A stretch of 64,000 bases of DNA from Tetramitus jugosus (Eukaryota; Heterolobosea; Eutetramitea; Acrasida; Vahlkampfiidae). The stretch is taken from the NCBI GenBank assembly GCA_937625935.1, contig OW569350.1, positions 310,001 through 374,000 of the forward strand, in the 5' to 3' direction. Within the stretch, counting starts at the first letter, position 1. Every line of letters starts with the position of its first letter. Made by a program: the position numbers and the translations under genes. Under the pieces are notes generated by a model. It did not search any database and was not told where the DNA came from. It saw nothing but the letters and a program-made list of their open reading frames with translations. Shown in pieces: positions 49,573 through 60,206 of the stretch.

Positions 49573-49635
49573 TGACGGCAGAATGCCGTCATTATTGATT
49601 CAAGTAGTTGCTAATGCTCGTAGAGCATTAGCAAC
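49573..49635 (-). other. Paired 3'-UTR hairpins of the inner LINE
   Basis: Hairpin 1 is 49607-49635 (perfect 13-bp stem, triloop TAC on the minus strand). Hairpin 2 is 49573-49591 (perfect 8-bp stem TGACGGCA/TGCCGTCA, triloop TTC). The first overlaps the stop codon of the ORF. Confidence 0.85.
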
Positions 49636-50414
49636 CAGCAATCTCCTTTGAACTCGTGAAGAGGCGTCGCATCACCTCCACACATCTCCTCTTTGTATGA
49701 TCGACAAATTGTTGGGCCTTCTCCCTTGCCTTCTTCTTCTCTATTTCACTCTTCGTCAGTCCTTTGATCACTTGTTTCAATACCCAACATGCCAAGCATG
49801 TATTCCTTGCTAGTTTTCCTCCGCTTATTGACTAGTAATGCGCCGTTGCTCCATCGTTGGTTGTCGAACCACATGTCTACTCTTTGGTCCTTGTGAAGAC
49901 CCATTTTACTCAGCTTGGTGGAAACTTCCTTCACCAACAGCTTTCTGGCCATTATCGCCACCGGGCATCTAACGAGACAATGTAACACCGTTTCCTGTTC
50001 AAATTTGCATTTGGGACATAGCGTATCCATGTCCACTACTCCATAGAGATGTTGGACAACGGCCTTAGTGTGAATTGTGTGACTTTTCACCTGAGCCACA
50101 AACCATTCCAGTGCACGGTCGACCCTGAAAGGGCATCTCATAAATTTAAAATCTACAGCACCTCCTAAACACTTAGAATGTATCCACCATACCTTCTCCT
50201 CTTTCACCCTATCCCTATGTCGTCGCAAGAAGACTCGCCACAACTGTTCCTTCTCTACGACCTCAAAACTATCATTGTACATTAACCTTGGGGTAGTGTC
50301 GGCTGAATGCTCGTGATTTCCATTGCACTGTAGCATTTCAAGGTCACTTGTCAAGTACTTGTATCTGCGAGAACTAATTCCAAAATTTCCATGCCTTTTG
50401 ACCAATTCGCTATG
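49628..50414 (-). pseudogene. Inner LINE ORF C-terminal fragment with one frameshift
   Basis: The fragment reads from 50414 through the zinc knuckle CPKCKFEQETVLHCLVRC to EYMLGMLGIET, then hits a premature stop at 49746. A one-base frame change restores the family end (QVIKGLTKSEIEKKKAREKA ... TKRRCVEVMRRLF) to a TAA at 49628-49630. The open frame appears to extend upstream of 50414, but that part is host DNA antisense to tRNA-Gly and is not part of the element. Confidence 0.82.
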
Positions 50415-50429
50415 AGTGCTGTGCGTCGC
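50415..50429. repeat. Target-site duplication of the inner LINE, right copy
   Basis: This exact copy of 49476-49490 marks the 5' junction of the inner LINE. It is also the first 15 bp of the outer LINE as now preserved. Confidence 0.92.
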
Positions 50430-50441
50430 ACAGGTCTGAGG
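50426..50441. repeat. Target-site duplication of the outer LINE, right copy
   Basis: This exact 16-bp copy of 46011-46026 ends 29 bp before the first base of tRNA-Gly. It overlaps by 4 bp (TCGC) the 15-bp duplication of the inner LINE. Confidence 0.9.
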
Positions 50442-50470
50442 CCTTTTTTCATTTTTTCTATATAATAACA

Positions 50471-50541
50471 GCATCTGTAGTGTAGGGGTATCATGCAGCG
50501 TTGCCATCGCTGCGACCCGGGTTCGAATCCCGGCAGATGCA
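50471..50541 (+). tRNA. tRNA-Gly (anticodon GCC)
   Basis: A 71-nt cloverleaf with acceptor GCATCTG/CAGATGC, anticodon stem CAGCG/CGCTG, loop TTGCCAT (anticodon GCC) and T arm CCGGG-TTCGAAT-CCCGG. A T5 terminator follows at 50543-50547. The outer LINE target duplication ends 29 bp upstream. Confidence 0.97.
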
Positions 50542-50659
50542 TTTTTGCTCAACTTTTGGACCAAAACGCCAACAAAAATGCTCATGAAAGTATGTTGTCT
50601 TCTTCCTTCTCGAATTTCACTTTGATCCACCAGAAAAACTAACAACCAACATCAATATC

Positions 50660-52939
50660 ATGATCTCCCGTCCACCACACAAGATCACCACCACCACCGC
50701 CACCACCACACACTCCTTGTTAGATTCCACCTTTTTCGAAAATGCAAGTCAAGCTTACATGAATGATCATGACATGTTGATGCAAGACGATAGTGGTGAT
50801 GATGATATTGATCACCAACACAGTAGCTTACTCCACAGGTTCGATCTCTCACTCATCACACACTATCAATCACACTTGGACCAACAATTGACTCAATTGA
50901 ATCATCAATTGATGATGCATGGTAGCAGCTCTGATGGCGACAATGTTTACACCATGCATCAACTGCAAGCAGACATTCAAATGTTGACGGATGAAAAAAA
51001 TACTTGGTCACTGTTGAAAAGTTTGTTGAGTGAAGAGGAGCGAGTCGTGATGATGAACAATGAAGAACAGAAGCAATTGTTGGCAAGTCGTATGGAGTTG
51101 GAGCAAAAAAGACGCATGCATGAATCGCATCCGTTCCTTCCTGATTATGGTCAGTTGACACAGTTGGCAATCAAGTCGGATATGGATCTGAGAAGGGTTC
51201 AATTGATTGTTCAATGGTTGGAATCGACTGCTGGACCCCTGATGAAATCAACTCATGCGGCAGAAGAGGAGGAAGATGAAGATGGATTTTCACCGGTGCA
51301 GCAGCACGTCGAGTTCAAATTGTGGGAAAATGTTCGATCAGGTAGTATCGAAGGTGCACAAGAGTACTGTCGAAGAAACAATCAATTTTCAAGAGCGGCG
51401 ACTCTGGCATTGGCCAACGAGTATCAAAAGGCAAAGCTTATTCGACCAGGTCGATTGGAGAGCGGTGAAGAGGTTAACAGTTTTCAGAGAGACATGTTTT
51501 TGATGTATTTGAGCACATTGGTCAAGATTACGGCAGAGGATCGCGGTGGGCAGATGAATGCAGATGCTCGATTGTATGGTGCCTTGTGCGGTCACTTGCA
51601 ATTGATGCTTCAAGCATCATCATGTTGGCAGGATCAGTTGTGGGCATACTTGAGAGAGAAGGTTGAGTATCGTTTGAATGAATTGGTGCATCGAGCCAAG
51701 CAGCATGCAACCCGTACGAACCGTCCTCTGACAGACATAATGGCCGCTGTTGGAACCACTCCCGTTCCTCTTCAATCCATGCAACAGTCGATTATTTTGG
51801 GTGAGCCTTGCATGGAAGGATTGAGACGCGTGTGCGAAGAGCAGAATGGGGCATCAATGAATCCTCATTTTTTGCGCTTTGCCTGTCATTATGCCCTCTT
51901 GAATACTTCAATTGGCGAGAGTGAAGACAAGGATTATATTATCTTGGCATATGTCGATCATTTGATCCGAACACATCAGTACCTGATGGTGCCATTTTAT
52001 GTGAGTCGATTATCGCTTGATGCACCCAATGTGTTCGCTTCGTTTATTGACCATGCGAGCCACCATTGCTACAACGACGAAATTAGAGAGATTTTGGATT
52101 CTGCGAAGCAATACATGCGTCGAGAGGACATTATGGATGGATTGCAGCTATTTGTTAACCAGAGCATTGAGACAATGACAGACCCTGTTTGGGCAATCAA
52201 GTGGGCTGTCTTCAGCCAATATCCAGAATTATATGAGTATATTCTGAAGTGTTGCAATCAAATCGTTTCCAAGTGTTTGAATTCCATTGGAGAAAGCCTA
52301 GAACTACTTCCAACAGCATATGATCACATTGATAAGATTCAGCATTTATTGCCGCAGGATATATGGGGATACTCTGGCGAGCATGAAAGAGAATTTATTT
52401 TCTGGACCAATTATGTCAAGGCGTCTCTCTGCTACTGTGAGTGGCTTGAGCATGTGAGAGAGGAGGTGCATGAAATTCCTATGTTGGTTCGAGACACATT
52501 TGGTCTGGAGAGTGAAAATGTTCTACGACTACTGCAGAAGAGACAGTATGACCTGAATCATAAACAGTGGTCAGAAGATGAGAGAAGACTTCGTGATAAT
52601 GCAGCAAAGAGTATGAGAGACATGTTGAAGCATGATTCAGAATGGCGATTGAGACAAAAGAGTGCACTAATCTCAAGAGTGATTACCTTCACTGTATTTA
52701 ATCTGTTCCAACTATACATGAGTTCGACACAGTTCCAAGAATGTCACAATCTCATCAATCTAGTTGCAGATGAGTGTTATTGCCTTTACACCCACTTTAG
52801 CAAAGCACAACTATTTTCCTTGCTCAAGCTTATGAAGGAAGCAGAGCTGAGGTACATGCGCCATTTATCTAAAGTTGATTACGAGGATCCAATCAAATAC
52901 CCAATCATCACAGCACCTAAGACCATAGAAACCGATTAA
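50660..52939 (+). CDS. NUP107: Nuclear pore complex protein Nup107/Nup84
   Basis: The protein has 759 residues. A His/Gln/Thr-rich, acidic N-terminus (1-150) precedes an all-helical domain with the Nup84/Nup107 signature near 290-330 (DARLYGALCGHLQLMLQA, then CWQDQLWAYLREKVE). It is a scaffold subunit of the Y-complex in nuclear pores. The protein is somewhat shorter than the human one. It converges on the MFS transporter gene, with only 13 bp between the two stop codons. Confidence 0.92.
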   Translation: MISRPPHKITTTTATTTHSLLDSTFFENASQAYMNDHDMLMQDDSGDDDIDHQHSSLLHRFDLSLITHYQSHLDQQLTQLNHQLMMHGSSSDGDNVYTMHQLQADIQMLTDEKNTWSLLKSLLSEEERVVMMNNEEQKQLLASRMELEQKRRMHESHPFLPDYGQLTQLAIKSDMDLRRVQLIVQWLESTAGPLMKSTHAAEEEEDEDGFSPVQQHVEFKLWENVRSGSIEGAQEYCRRNNQFSRAATLALANEYQKAKLIRPGRLESGEEVNSFQRDMFLMYLSTLVKITAEDRGGQMNADARLYGALCGHLQLMLQASSCWQDQLWAYLREKVEYRLNELVHRAKQHATRTNRPLTDIMAAVGTTPVPLQSMQQSIILGEPCMEGLRRVCEEQNGASMNPHFLRFACHYALLNTSIGESEDKDYIILAYVDHLIRTHQYLMVPFYVSRLSLDAPNVFASFIDHASHHCYNDEIREILDSAKQYMRREDIMDGLQLFVNQSIETMTDPVWAIKWAVFSQYPELYEYILKCCNQIVSKCLNSIGESLELLPTAYDHIDKIQHLLPQDIWGYSGEHEREFIFWTNYVKASLCYCEWLEHVREEVHEIPMLVRDTFGLESENVLRLLQKRQYDLNHKQWSEDERRLRDNAAKSMRDMLKHDSEWRLRQKSALISRVITFTVFNLFQLYMSSTQFQECHNLINLVADECYCLYTHFSKAQLFSLLKLMKEAELRYMRHLSKVDYEDPIKYPIITAPKTIETD

Positions 52940-52952
52940 AATCTTTTGATTT

Positions 52953-54905
52953 TTATTTCTGTGTCATTCTTTTGATCTTTCTTACAAGTGACAGCAAACC
53001 ATTCTTGAAAGCAACAATAAAGTAGCACGCAGCAGCAAATAAAGGAATAACGACGACAGATATGGAGTAACTGAGACTCTTCTTATAGTGCGGAGTGGTG
53101 TAACGAACCATAAACAAACCGATACCGTTTCCAATGTAGAAACCAGACAAGAGAATTCCTGTTACGAGACCACAGTGCGCTGCTCCTCCGAGTGAGATGG
53201 ACCAGTATCTTGTCACGCCGAAGCCGATGAATTTGAACATGGAGGACAGGAATGCAAACAGGACAAATACAACAATACTGTTCGAAAAAACACTGGCTGA
53301 TTTTGCAGCAGCATACAGCACAGCGAGAATACCTGAGAGCAAAGCCATTCCAAAGAACTTGCGTCGTGCAAACAGTTTGTTAAGAATGATAGAGGGTAGA
53401 ACTGCGAATCCTGGAGAAAGACTGACTACGACAACCAAGAATATGTATGTCACACTCTTCGGATCCACGTGGAACTCGTTTGAAACATAATTCATAAACC
53501 AAGTATAAGATCCGTAGTACCCTGTACCCAGAGCAATCGAACTAATCGCATACATCCACAGATCAAAACTCATTAACATTCGCTTCATACCAATTCGCAT
53601 ATCATGCCTCAATGGATCCACAAACTTAAATTCGTTCGCCATGGCTGAGCGCTCAATCTTTTGTTCGTCGATCGTGTGCGTATCTTCGTCCAATTCAGCC
53701 TGATTATGAAAGGCAGAGACAATGTCTCGATCTGATGGTACACTCATCATATTCATGGCATTCTTCTCCATTAACTGTTCCAAGTTCAACGACTTGTGAG
53801 TGGCAAGTTCTTGCTGTTCAATTTTCTCTTGTTGCTTATTGAACACGTGCATGTAATAATTGAAATCCACGTTTGGCTCCACATGAGTAGAAATAAATAT
53901 AGAGCACAGGGAGGCGATACTCAACAACATTGCACTCACGTACAACAAACTATGAGCCGAACCAAAAATCTTGTACAGATATGCGTTGGTAATATAGGCA
54001 ACAATCAACTCGAAGCAGTATGAAATGTTTAAAATACCAGCAATTGTTGCTCTTTCTTCCGTTCCCCTGTACCAAATGGCACATAACTTTAACAACACAA
54101 TTTCAGAAATTCCATGGAAGAACGAACCACCAACATATGCAAAGATAATGAGTGGTTGTTTTGCAGACCTCCAGAAACTAGCGTATTGTGCCAATGGGTT
54201 CGAAGACGACATGGCTGACATTGTCTTTTGAATTGTTTCAGAAGAAAATCCGAGGAACGAAAACATTGCGATCGTCGAGTGAGTACCGGACTCACTACTA
54301 TGACTACTGCTCTCTTCACCCAGTGCCACTGCAGTACCTGCACCAAAGTTCAACACAGCCTGCACAACCAATGCAAAAATCAACAAGTACTTGCCTTCCT
54401 TGAGCTTCTTGAACCGATCAATCAATATTCCAAACACAATGAGACTAACAGGCCTAACAAACATGCACACCGCATGCGTAATATACACTTGCTTCTCCGT
54501 GAGACCACACTGATCCAACGTCTTCTTTGGAGCAGCTTCCAACACAAACAGAGAAAAGAAGCCAGCCATCTCAGCCATCTGACCCAACACAATAACAAAC
54601 CAGTTGGCCAATCGCGTACGTCTCATCTTGGCACTCAAGTGGAACGGAGTGGTAGGTCTCATGAGATCATACATCATGTACAGCACACAAAACAGGAAGA
54701 GTGCAGTAATAGGGAGAGCCAACAGAATGGAATCTTGTCTCACTTCCCAGAGCCATGGTTGAGCAAAAGTTTCAGAGGAAGAAGATGAAGTATCATTGTG
54801 GCTGCTGCTGCTATGAACAGTGGACAACAACAAGGACAATGATATCATCACTACGTATAGAACCATCTTTGAGTGATTGGATTGTAGTTGTGGCATCATC
54901 AACAT
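52953..54905 (-). CDS. Major facilitator superfamily transporter
   Basis: The protein has 650 residues from the ATG at 54905. The open frame reaches 55100, but that would overlap the divergent MPO1-like gene, and the first 65 codons look non-coding. An N-terminal signal-like segment (MVLYVVMISLSLLLSTV) is followed by about 12 membrane segments in two halves, with a hydrophilic loop at about 350-440. RFKKLKEGKYLL after TM3 resembles the MFS cytosolic loop motif. The substrate is not predictable. The stop codon lies inside AAATAAAA. Confidence 0.75.
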   Translation of the reverse strand: MLMMPQLQSNHSKMVLYVVMISLSLLLSTVHSSSSHNDTSSSSSETFAQPWLWEVRQDSILLALPITALFLFCVLYMMYDLMRPTTPFHLSAKMRRTRLANWFVIVLGQMAEMAGFFSLFVLEAAPKKTLDQCGLTEKQVYITHAVCMFVRPVSLIVFGILIDRFKKLKEGKYLLIFALVVQAVLNFGAGTAVALGEESSSHSSESGTHSTIAMFSFLGFSSETIQKTMSAMSSSNPLAQYASFWRSAKQPLIIFAYVGGSFFHGISEIVLLKLCAIWYRGTEERATIAGILNISYCFELIVAYITNAYLYKIFGSAHSLLYVSAMLLSIASLCSIFISTHVEPNVDFNYYMHVFNKQQEKIEQQELATHKSLNLEQLMEKNAMNMMSVPSDRDIVSAFHNQAELDEDTHTIDEQKIERSAMANEFKFVDPLRHDMRIGMKRMLMSFDLWMYAISSIALGTGYYGSYTWFMNYVSNEFHVDPKSVTYIFLVVVVSLSPGFAVLPSIILNKLFARRKFFGMALLSGILAVLYAAAKSASVFSNSIVVFVLFAFLSSMFKFIGFGVTRYWSISLGGAAHCGLVTGILLSGFYIGNGIGLFMVRYTTPHYKKSLSYSISVVVIPLFAAACYFIVAFKNGLLSLVRKIKRMTQK

Positions 54906-55086
54906 CGTACCTTGGAGTGAGTTCACAACTTTTTGTTTCTGATGATTGTTGAAGAGCTTCTGGTTTCTGCACGAAGGTTCGAAATCGTAGTAACAGGCCA
55001 AATTCTCCCTTCTTCCAAATGTGTCACAAAATCTCCGAATGACAATTTGTAAAGAAAACAGAACAAAGGAGAAGCAACACACAAGG

Positions 55087-55638
55087 ATGGGCGTTTTCAA
55101 TCTGGCTGATCAATTTATCAATTATTACGAGTATCACACTGATCCAATCAACCAAATCATTCACTTCATCTTTGTGCCGATGCTCACATTTGGTTTCGTC
55201 ATGATTCTGGCTGCCGTTCCCGTTCAATGGCCACTGTTATCCATACTGTTCTCACCAGAGACAAAGGTAGTGATGAATCTGGCGTTTATTCTATTGCTTG
55301 TGCTTGTTGCCTACTATCTCATGTTGGATCGTGTCACGGGCAGCATTCTGGCACTTGAATTTGTTTCTTTCTTGTTTTTGGCTTGCCATTTGCGCAGTGT
55401 GTTGAGCTCTGATCAGTACTTTGTGGTTGCCGTGTTGGTGCAAGTGGTTGGCTGGGCCGTTCAGTTTTTGGGTCATTATTGGGAGGGCAAGCGACCTGCT
55501 CTCGTTGACAATGGACTCCAAGTCTTTATTGCTCCACTGTTTGTCATGGTTGAAGCCATGTTCTTCCTGGGATTCAAGAAGGAGTTGAAGGCTGAGATTC
55601 AACAAAAGTTAAAGCAAAGAAATCTCAAAAAGCTCTAA
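55087..55638 (+). CDS. MPO1/YGL010w-like 2-hydroxy fatty acid dioxygenase
   Basis: This 183-residue membrane protein of the DUF962 family starts at the ATG at 55087; upstream in-frame codons lack an ATG. Conserved features are EYHTDPINQIIHFIFVP with His residues near the N-terminus, and VGWAVQFLGHYWEGKRPALV, the Fe-binding region, then about four membrane spans. Yeast Mpo1 is an ER Fe(II) peroxide/dioxygenase acting in phytosphingosine alpha-oxidation. AATAAA overlaps the stop. It converges with INTS7, 40 bp away, and diverges from the MFS gene. Confidence 0.92.
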   Translation: MGVFNLADQFINYYEYHTDPINQIIHFIFVPMLTFGFVMILAAVPVQWPLLSILFSPETKVVMNLAFILLLVLVAYYLMLDRVTGSILALEFVSFLFLACHLRSVLSSDQYFVVAVLVQVVGWAVQFLGHYWEGKRPALVDNGLQVFIAPLFVMVEAMFFLGFKKELKAEIQQKLKQRNLKKL

Positions 55639-55678
55639 TAAAAATATGTATCATGTCATCTACCAGTCTTTATCCGTT

Positions 55679-58600
55679 TTATCTGTTCGAAGTTGATTTT
55701 ACATGAATGAGAATACGTTCACTGGCCAACGTATTCCAATACATGTCATCTTCGTCAATGATCTGAGTGTTGATATTTAGACGATATTTGCCTTCGTTTT
55801 CAAAGTGACACATTGACTGAACCTGGAATGAATTGTTAATGATTGACACAATGATCTCCTTCTCACCGAAGAATGGTTGTTGTTGGTCTTCTTCGCTGGG
55901 TGATGCTCTTTGTGCCTGGCGAATACATATTCGAACGGCCTTTGGTCTTCGCTTCACCTTTTGCTTTGTTTCTTCGTGTTGAATATATCCAGAAAATCTG
56001 ATTGCTAAGCCCTGCTCGACACCAACACCTGCTGTTGTCACAAAAGTGGCTGTTGATTTCTGGATGTTCTTTCCATTCACTTCCACCTCCATTCTCAGAC
56101 TTGTGTTCAATTGTGTTTGATAGTAAAACTTTGGTAGGTTAAAACCAATGCCTAGTGATGACAGGACAATGGTTTGTAACATGTTCATTCTTTGGCTGAT
56201 GGATTCTGGGACATTCTCTAACATGGCTGAGATTTTGTTACATAGTAAGGAGATTTCGTTCGTTTCCCTATCCTTATTATTAACTTGTATGGCGGGCTGA
56301 TTACTCAAATTCGTCGAATCAGATAATGTTAGGATTGATTGTGCAATCACTGAGCATTGTAACTCCATGTGACAGAGAAGCGTTTGACTCTGATCATCAA
56401 TGTCAAAGTACGAGAACACTGTGCTGCGGCACTTATTCGCAAGTGCTGATATTTCATCGGACATCTTCACAAACTTGCTCTTTGTTGCTTCGCAAATTGT
56501 ATTGCCTACATTGCGGAGATGAAGGAGAATGTTCTGTATGAGCGTACAATAACTGATTCTAAGTTGAATAAAATCGATTTGGAACCGACTACTCACGCTC
56601 GTTAAGCAGTTTTGAATGTCCATTAAAGCAGAATTATAGTTGATGAGAGCTGAACGAAGAGAATATGCTTGGCTATTCTGTCCACCTCTACCCACCATTG
56701 ATAACTCGTACTCAGCTGTACACAGTTTACTCAGAGACATATTCCAAAAATAATAGAGCTCGTTCTCAACTGTTGATGCAACGGTGGCGAAAATGCTCAT
56801 TGTTAAGTTGTGATATCCTAGTGCGGCTGCATGTTTTGCAATTTCATAGGTTGTCCATAACCATTGGGCATTTGTGAGCTCCAATATCACCTTCTTCATA
56901 CTTTCGATAAATGATGCATCAGTGGCTCCACGTCTCTGTGCTTGTAAGAGAGCAACCATTAAATTTCTAACTGCGGAACTATACGTTGATTCTGATCCCC
57001 GCAGCAACATATCAATAATGCGAAGTATTTGTTGAGAATGTTTGGCGATCAATATTTGGGTTGTTTCTCGATTTGTATACTTTAACAAACACAGGGAATA
57101 TAAAAGTACTGAGGCAGAGTCGTCTGCTTCTGCACATTCTATCATTTTTGACGTCACACGTTCTGTGAGGTCCATGCTTATTGTATCGGGGAAAGTTCCA
57201 ACAAATCGAATTATGTATTCGCACAAAAATTTATCATTCCTTCGCTGCTCGATCGACATGTACAAACTCGTTTTGAGAACATTGCCCAAGTGATTCACAA
57301 GTGGTTGATCATTACTATGTCTCGCAATATTAATTAAAAGAGCAGTGCTGTGATCTACAAAGTCGCTCTGTGCGTGGAACAAAAAGTGTTGACAAGCCTG
57401 AGGAAAACGAACTAGTTAATATCAACAACACAATCAACAAAAAAGTATAATAAAACCCATACAGTTATCATATCTGGATTCTTTGCGAACCACTGCTTTA
57501 CCATCACTGGTGACGCAGATAGTGTCTTGAGCAACTTTAGCAACAATAGTTTGATTGGTTCAAATGGACTATCGACCAACATGGAATATATGACAGATGC
57601 AGGATATGTGATGGTGAATGGATCTGATAGCTTATTTGACAGCAGGATAATATCTTTGAGACATTGAAGCTTCACTGCCTTTCTGACATCCTTCTCCAAC
57701 AGTGCGAACAACAGTGATAAGACCTCACGAGCAACAATAAAGTTATGGAATGCCAATTGAGAAACAGTGTCCAATATCGTCAATACGAAATCCTTTGAAG
57801 GATACGCTTGGATCAAATCAGCACAAGTATCAAATGCCTTCTTGGCCATGGCTGCTGTGCCATGCATGTGTCTAAATATCCGTATCAATTGCAACTTTGA
57901 GTGCAGTGGGGTGTTCACATCATGCACCAATTTTTGCATTTCAGGCAACAAATGACTCGCAAATCGTTTCGATGTGGCACAAATCTGTTCAATCGCTGTG
58001 ATGGAAGCTTCTCTCTCCACATCGTCCACACAGCTCCAAAGACTCGTCTCAATCTTGTGCTGCAAATCAATTCTCTCCGATAGAATATCTGACATGGCTG
58101 CTAGCGTGCGCAGCGTTAGTGCTCTCGCAATGGGATCATTACTTCCCAAGACACTCGAAATTCGTTTCGTCAACTCATTCTTATTCAACACCTTGTCAAA
58201 CTCACCTCTCACCTCAGTGAACACAATCAAAATCCAGTACCGCACAAAATTGTTATCACTGCATTATGTACATACACATACATACACCAGTCAAATGATG
58301 AAAAACAATAACCAAAATAGCATGAAATCAGTGAGTAAATGAGAAAAACAAACAATTCAAGATTCTTCAGCAACATCATCGTACCAACCTTGATCTAAAA
58401 AACTCGGCCAATCGCAACAGAGCAGTATTTGCAATGGTTGGCAATGGATACTTGAGGATCAAATCACTGAATCGTACAATGGATTCACACTGTTGAGAGA
58501 GAACAGTGCTTCTGAGTCCCTTGTCCAAATCTCGAAACACACTCATTGCTTCTGCTTCAGCTGAAGTTGTTGTTGATTTGAAGATGGATCGTGAGGTCAT

Positions 58601-58684
58601 GCCATCGGCAGATGATTTGGAGAGGAGTGGAGAGGGAATGGGTTGTTGTAGAGGTTGATCTCCCCAACGTTGTTGATTCATCAT
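55679..58684 (-). CDS. INTS7: Integrator complex subunit 7, three exons
   Basis: Exons on the minus strand are 58684-58389, 58258-57463 and 57397-55679, giving 936 residues, close to the human length. After a Gln/Ser-rich start, exon 1 ends LDKGLRSTVLSQQCESIVRF ... KYPLPTIANTALLRLAEFFR, colinear with the INTS7 N-terminus. Exon 2 continues NNFVRYW and SNDPIARALTLRTLA with HEAT-like repeats. The C-terminus is beta-rich. Integrator cleaves nascent snRNA and attenuates pol II transcripts. The first intron has a non-consensus donor (GTTGGT); the second intron is only 65 nt. Confidence 0.93.
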
Positions 58685-58771
58685 TTCCGCTGTTGTTTTC
58701 TGATCGTTTTTTTGTGTTGTTTTTTCATGTGAAACATTGAAACGAGATCATTCATGTGAAATTGAGGTAAT

Positions 58772-60106
<1,335 letters not shown>

Positions 60107-60206
60107 CGTTACTTGAGATCAAAAACTTGAGAATGGAGCGAAAACTATTCCGTCCAGCGGAGTTATTTGGCGGCGACAAAAAACGCGCCAGAGAGAACAA
60201 AGCAAC
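60107..60206. promoter_or_regulatory. Bidirectional promoter between WDR5 and MMS19
   Basis: These 100 bp are the entire space between two divergent start codons, so they must hold both leaders and promoters. No TATA box or repeated motif stands out; the middle (GGCGGCGACAAAAAACGCGCC) is more GC-rich than its surroundings. Confidence 0.6.

Larger units (their letters stand above)
49491..50414 (-). mobile_element. Inner LINE copy inserted in the outer LINE ORF
   Basis: This 924-bp, 5'-truncated copy is on the minus strand: a long A tail (49491-49508 and beyond), the tail motif CAACCAATGGTTGTATTT, two 3'-UTR hairpins, and the C-terminal ORF region upstream. Exact 15-bp duplications flank it. 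Protein-level divergence from the outer copy is clear (for example CPKCKFEQETVLHCLVRC versus CPRCGTESETIIHCLIRC), so they are different subfamilies and not a recent duplication. Confidence 0.92.
46027..50425 (-). mobile_element. Outer LINE-type non-LTR retrotransposon, 5'-truncated and interrupted twice
   Basis: On the minus strand the element runs from about 50425 to an A12 tail at 46027-46038. It is flanked by 16-bp direct repeats TCGCACAGGTCTGAGG at 46011-46026 and 50426-50441 (the outermost TCGC could belong to the element). It contains the C-terminal part of the LINE ORF (48353-49475), two 3'-UTR hairpins, then the tail motif CAACTACGTGTTGTTTT. A Harbinger transposon (46090-48279) splits its 3' UTR, and a second LINE copy (49491-50414) splits its ORF. 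Removing both inserts leaves a LINE 3' part of roughly 1.3 kb. Its 5' end lies 30-45 bp upstream of tRNA-Gly. Confidence 0.88.

Noticed and set aside
50415-50645. Upstream extension of the inner LINE open frame through the tRNA-Gly locus
   Set aside because: The inner LINE ends at the target duplication (50414/50415); the remaining codons are antisense to tRNA-Gly and the NUP107 leader.
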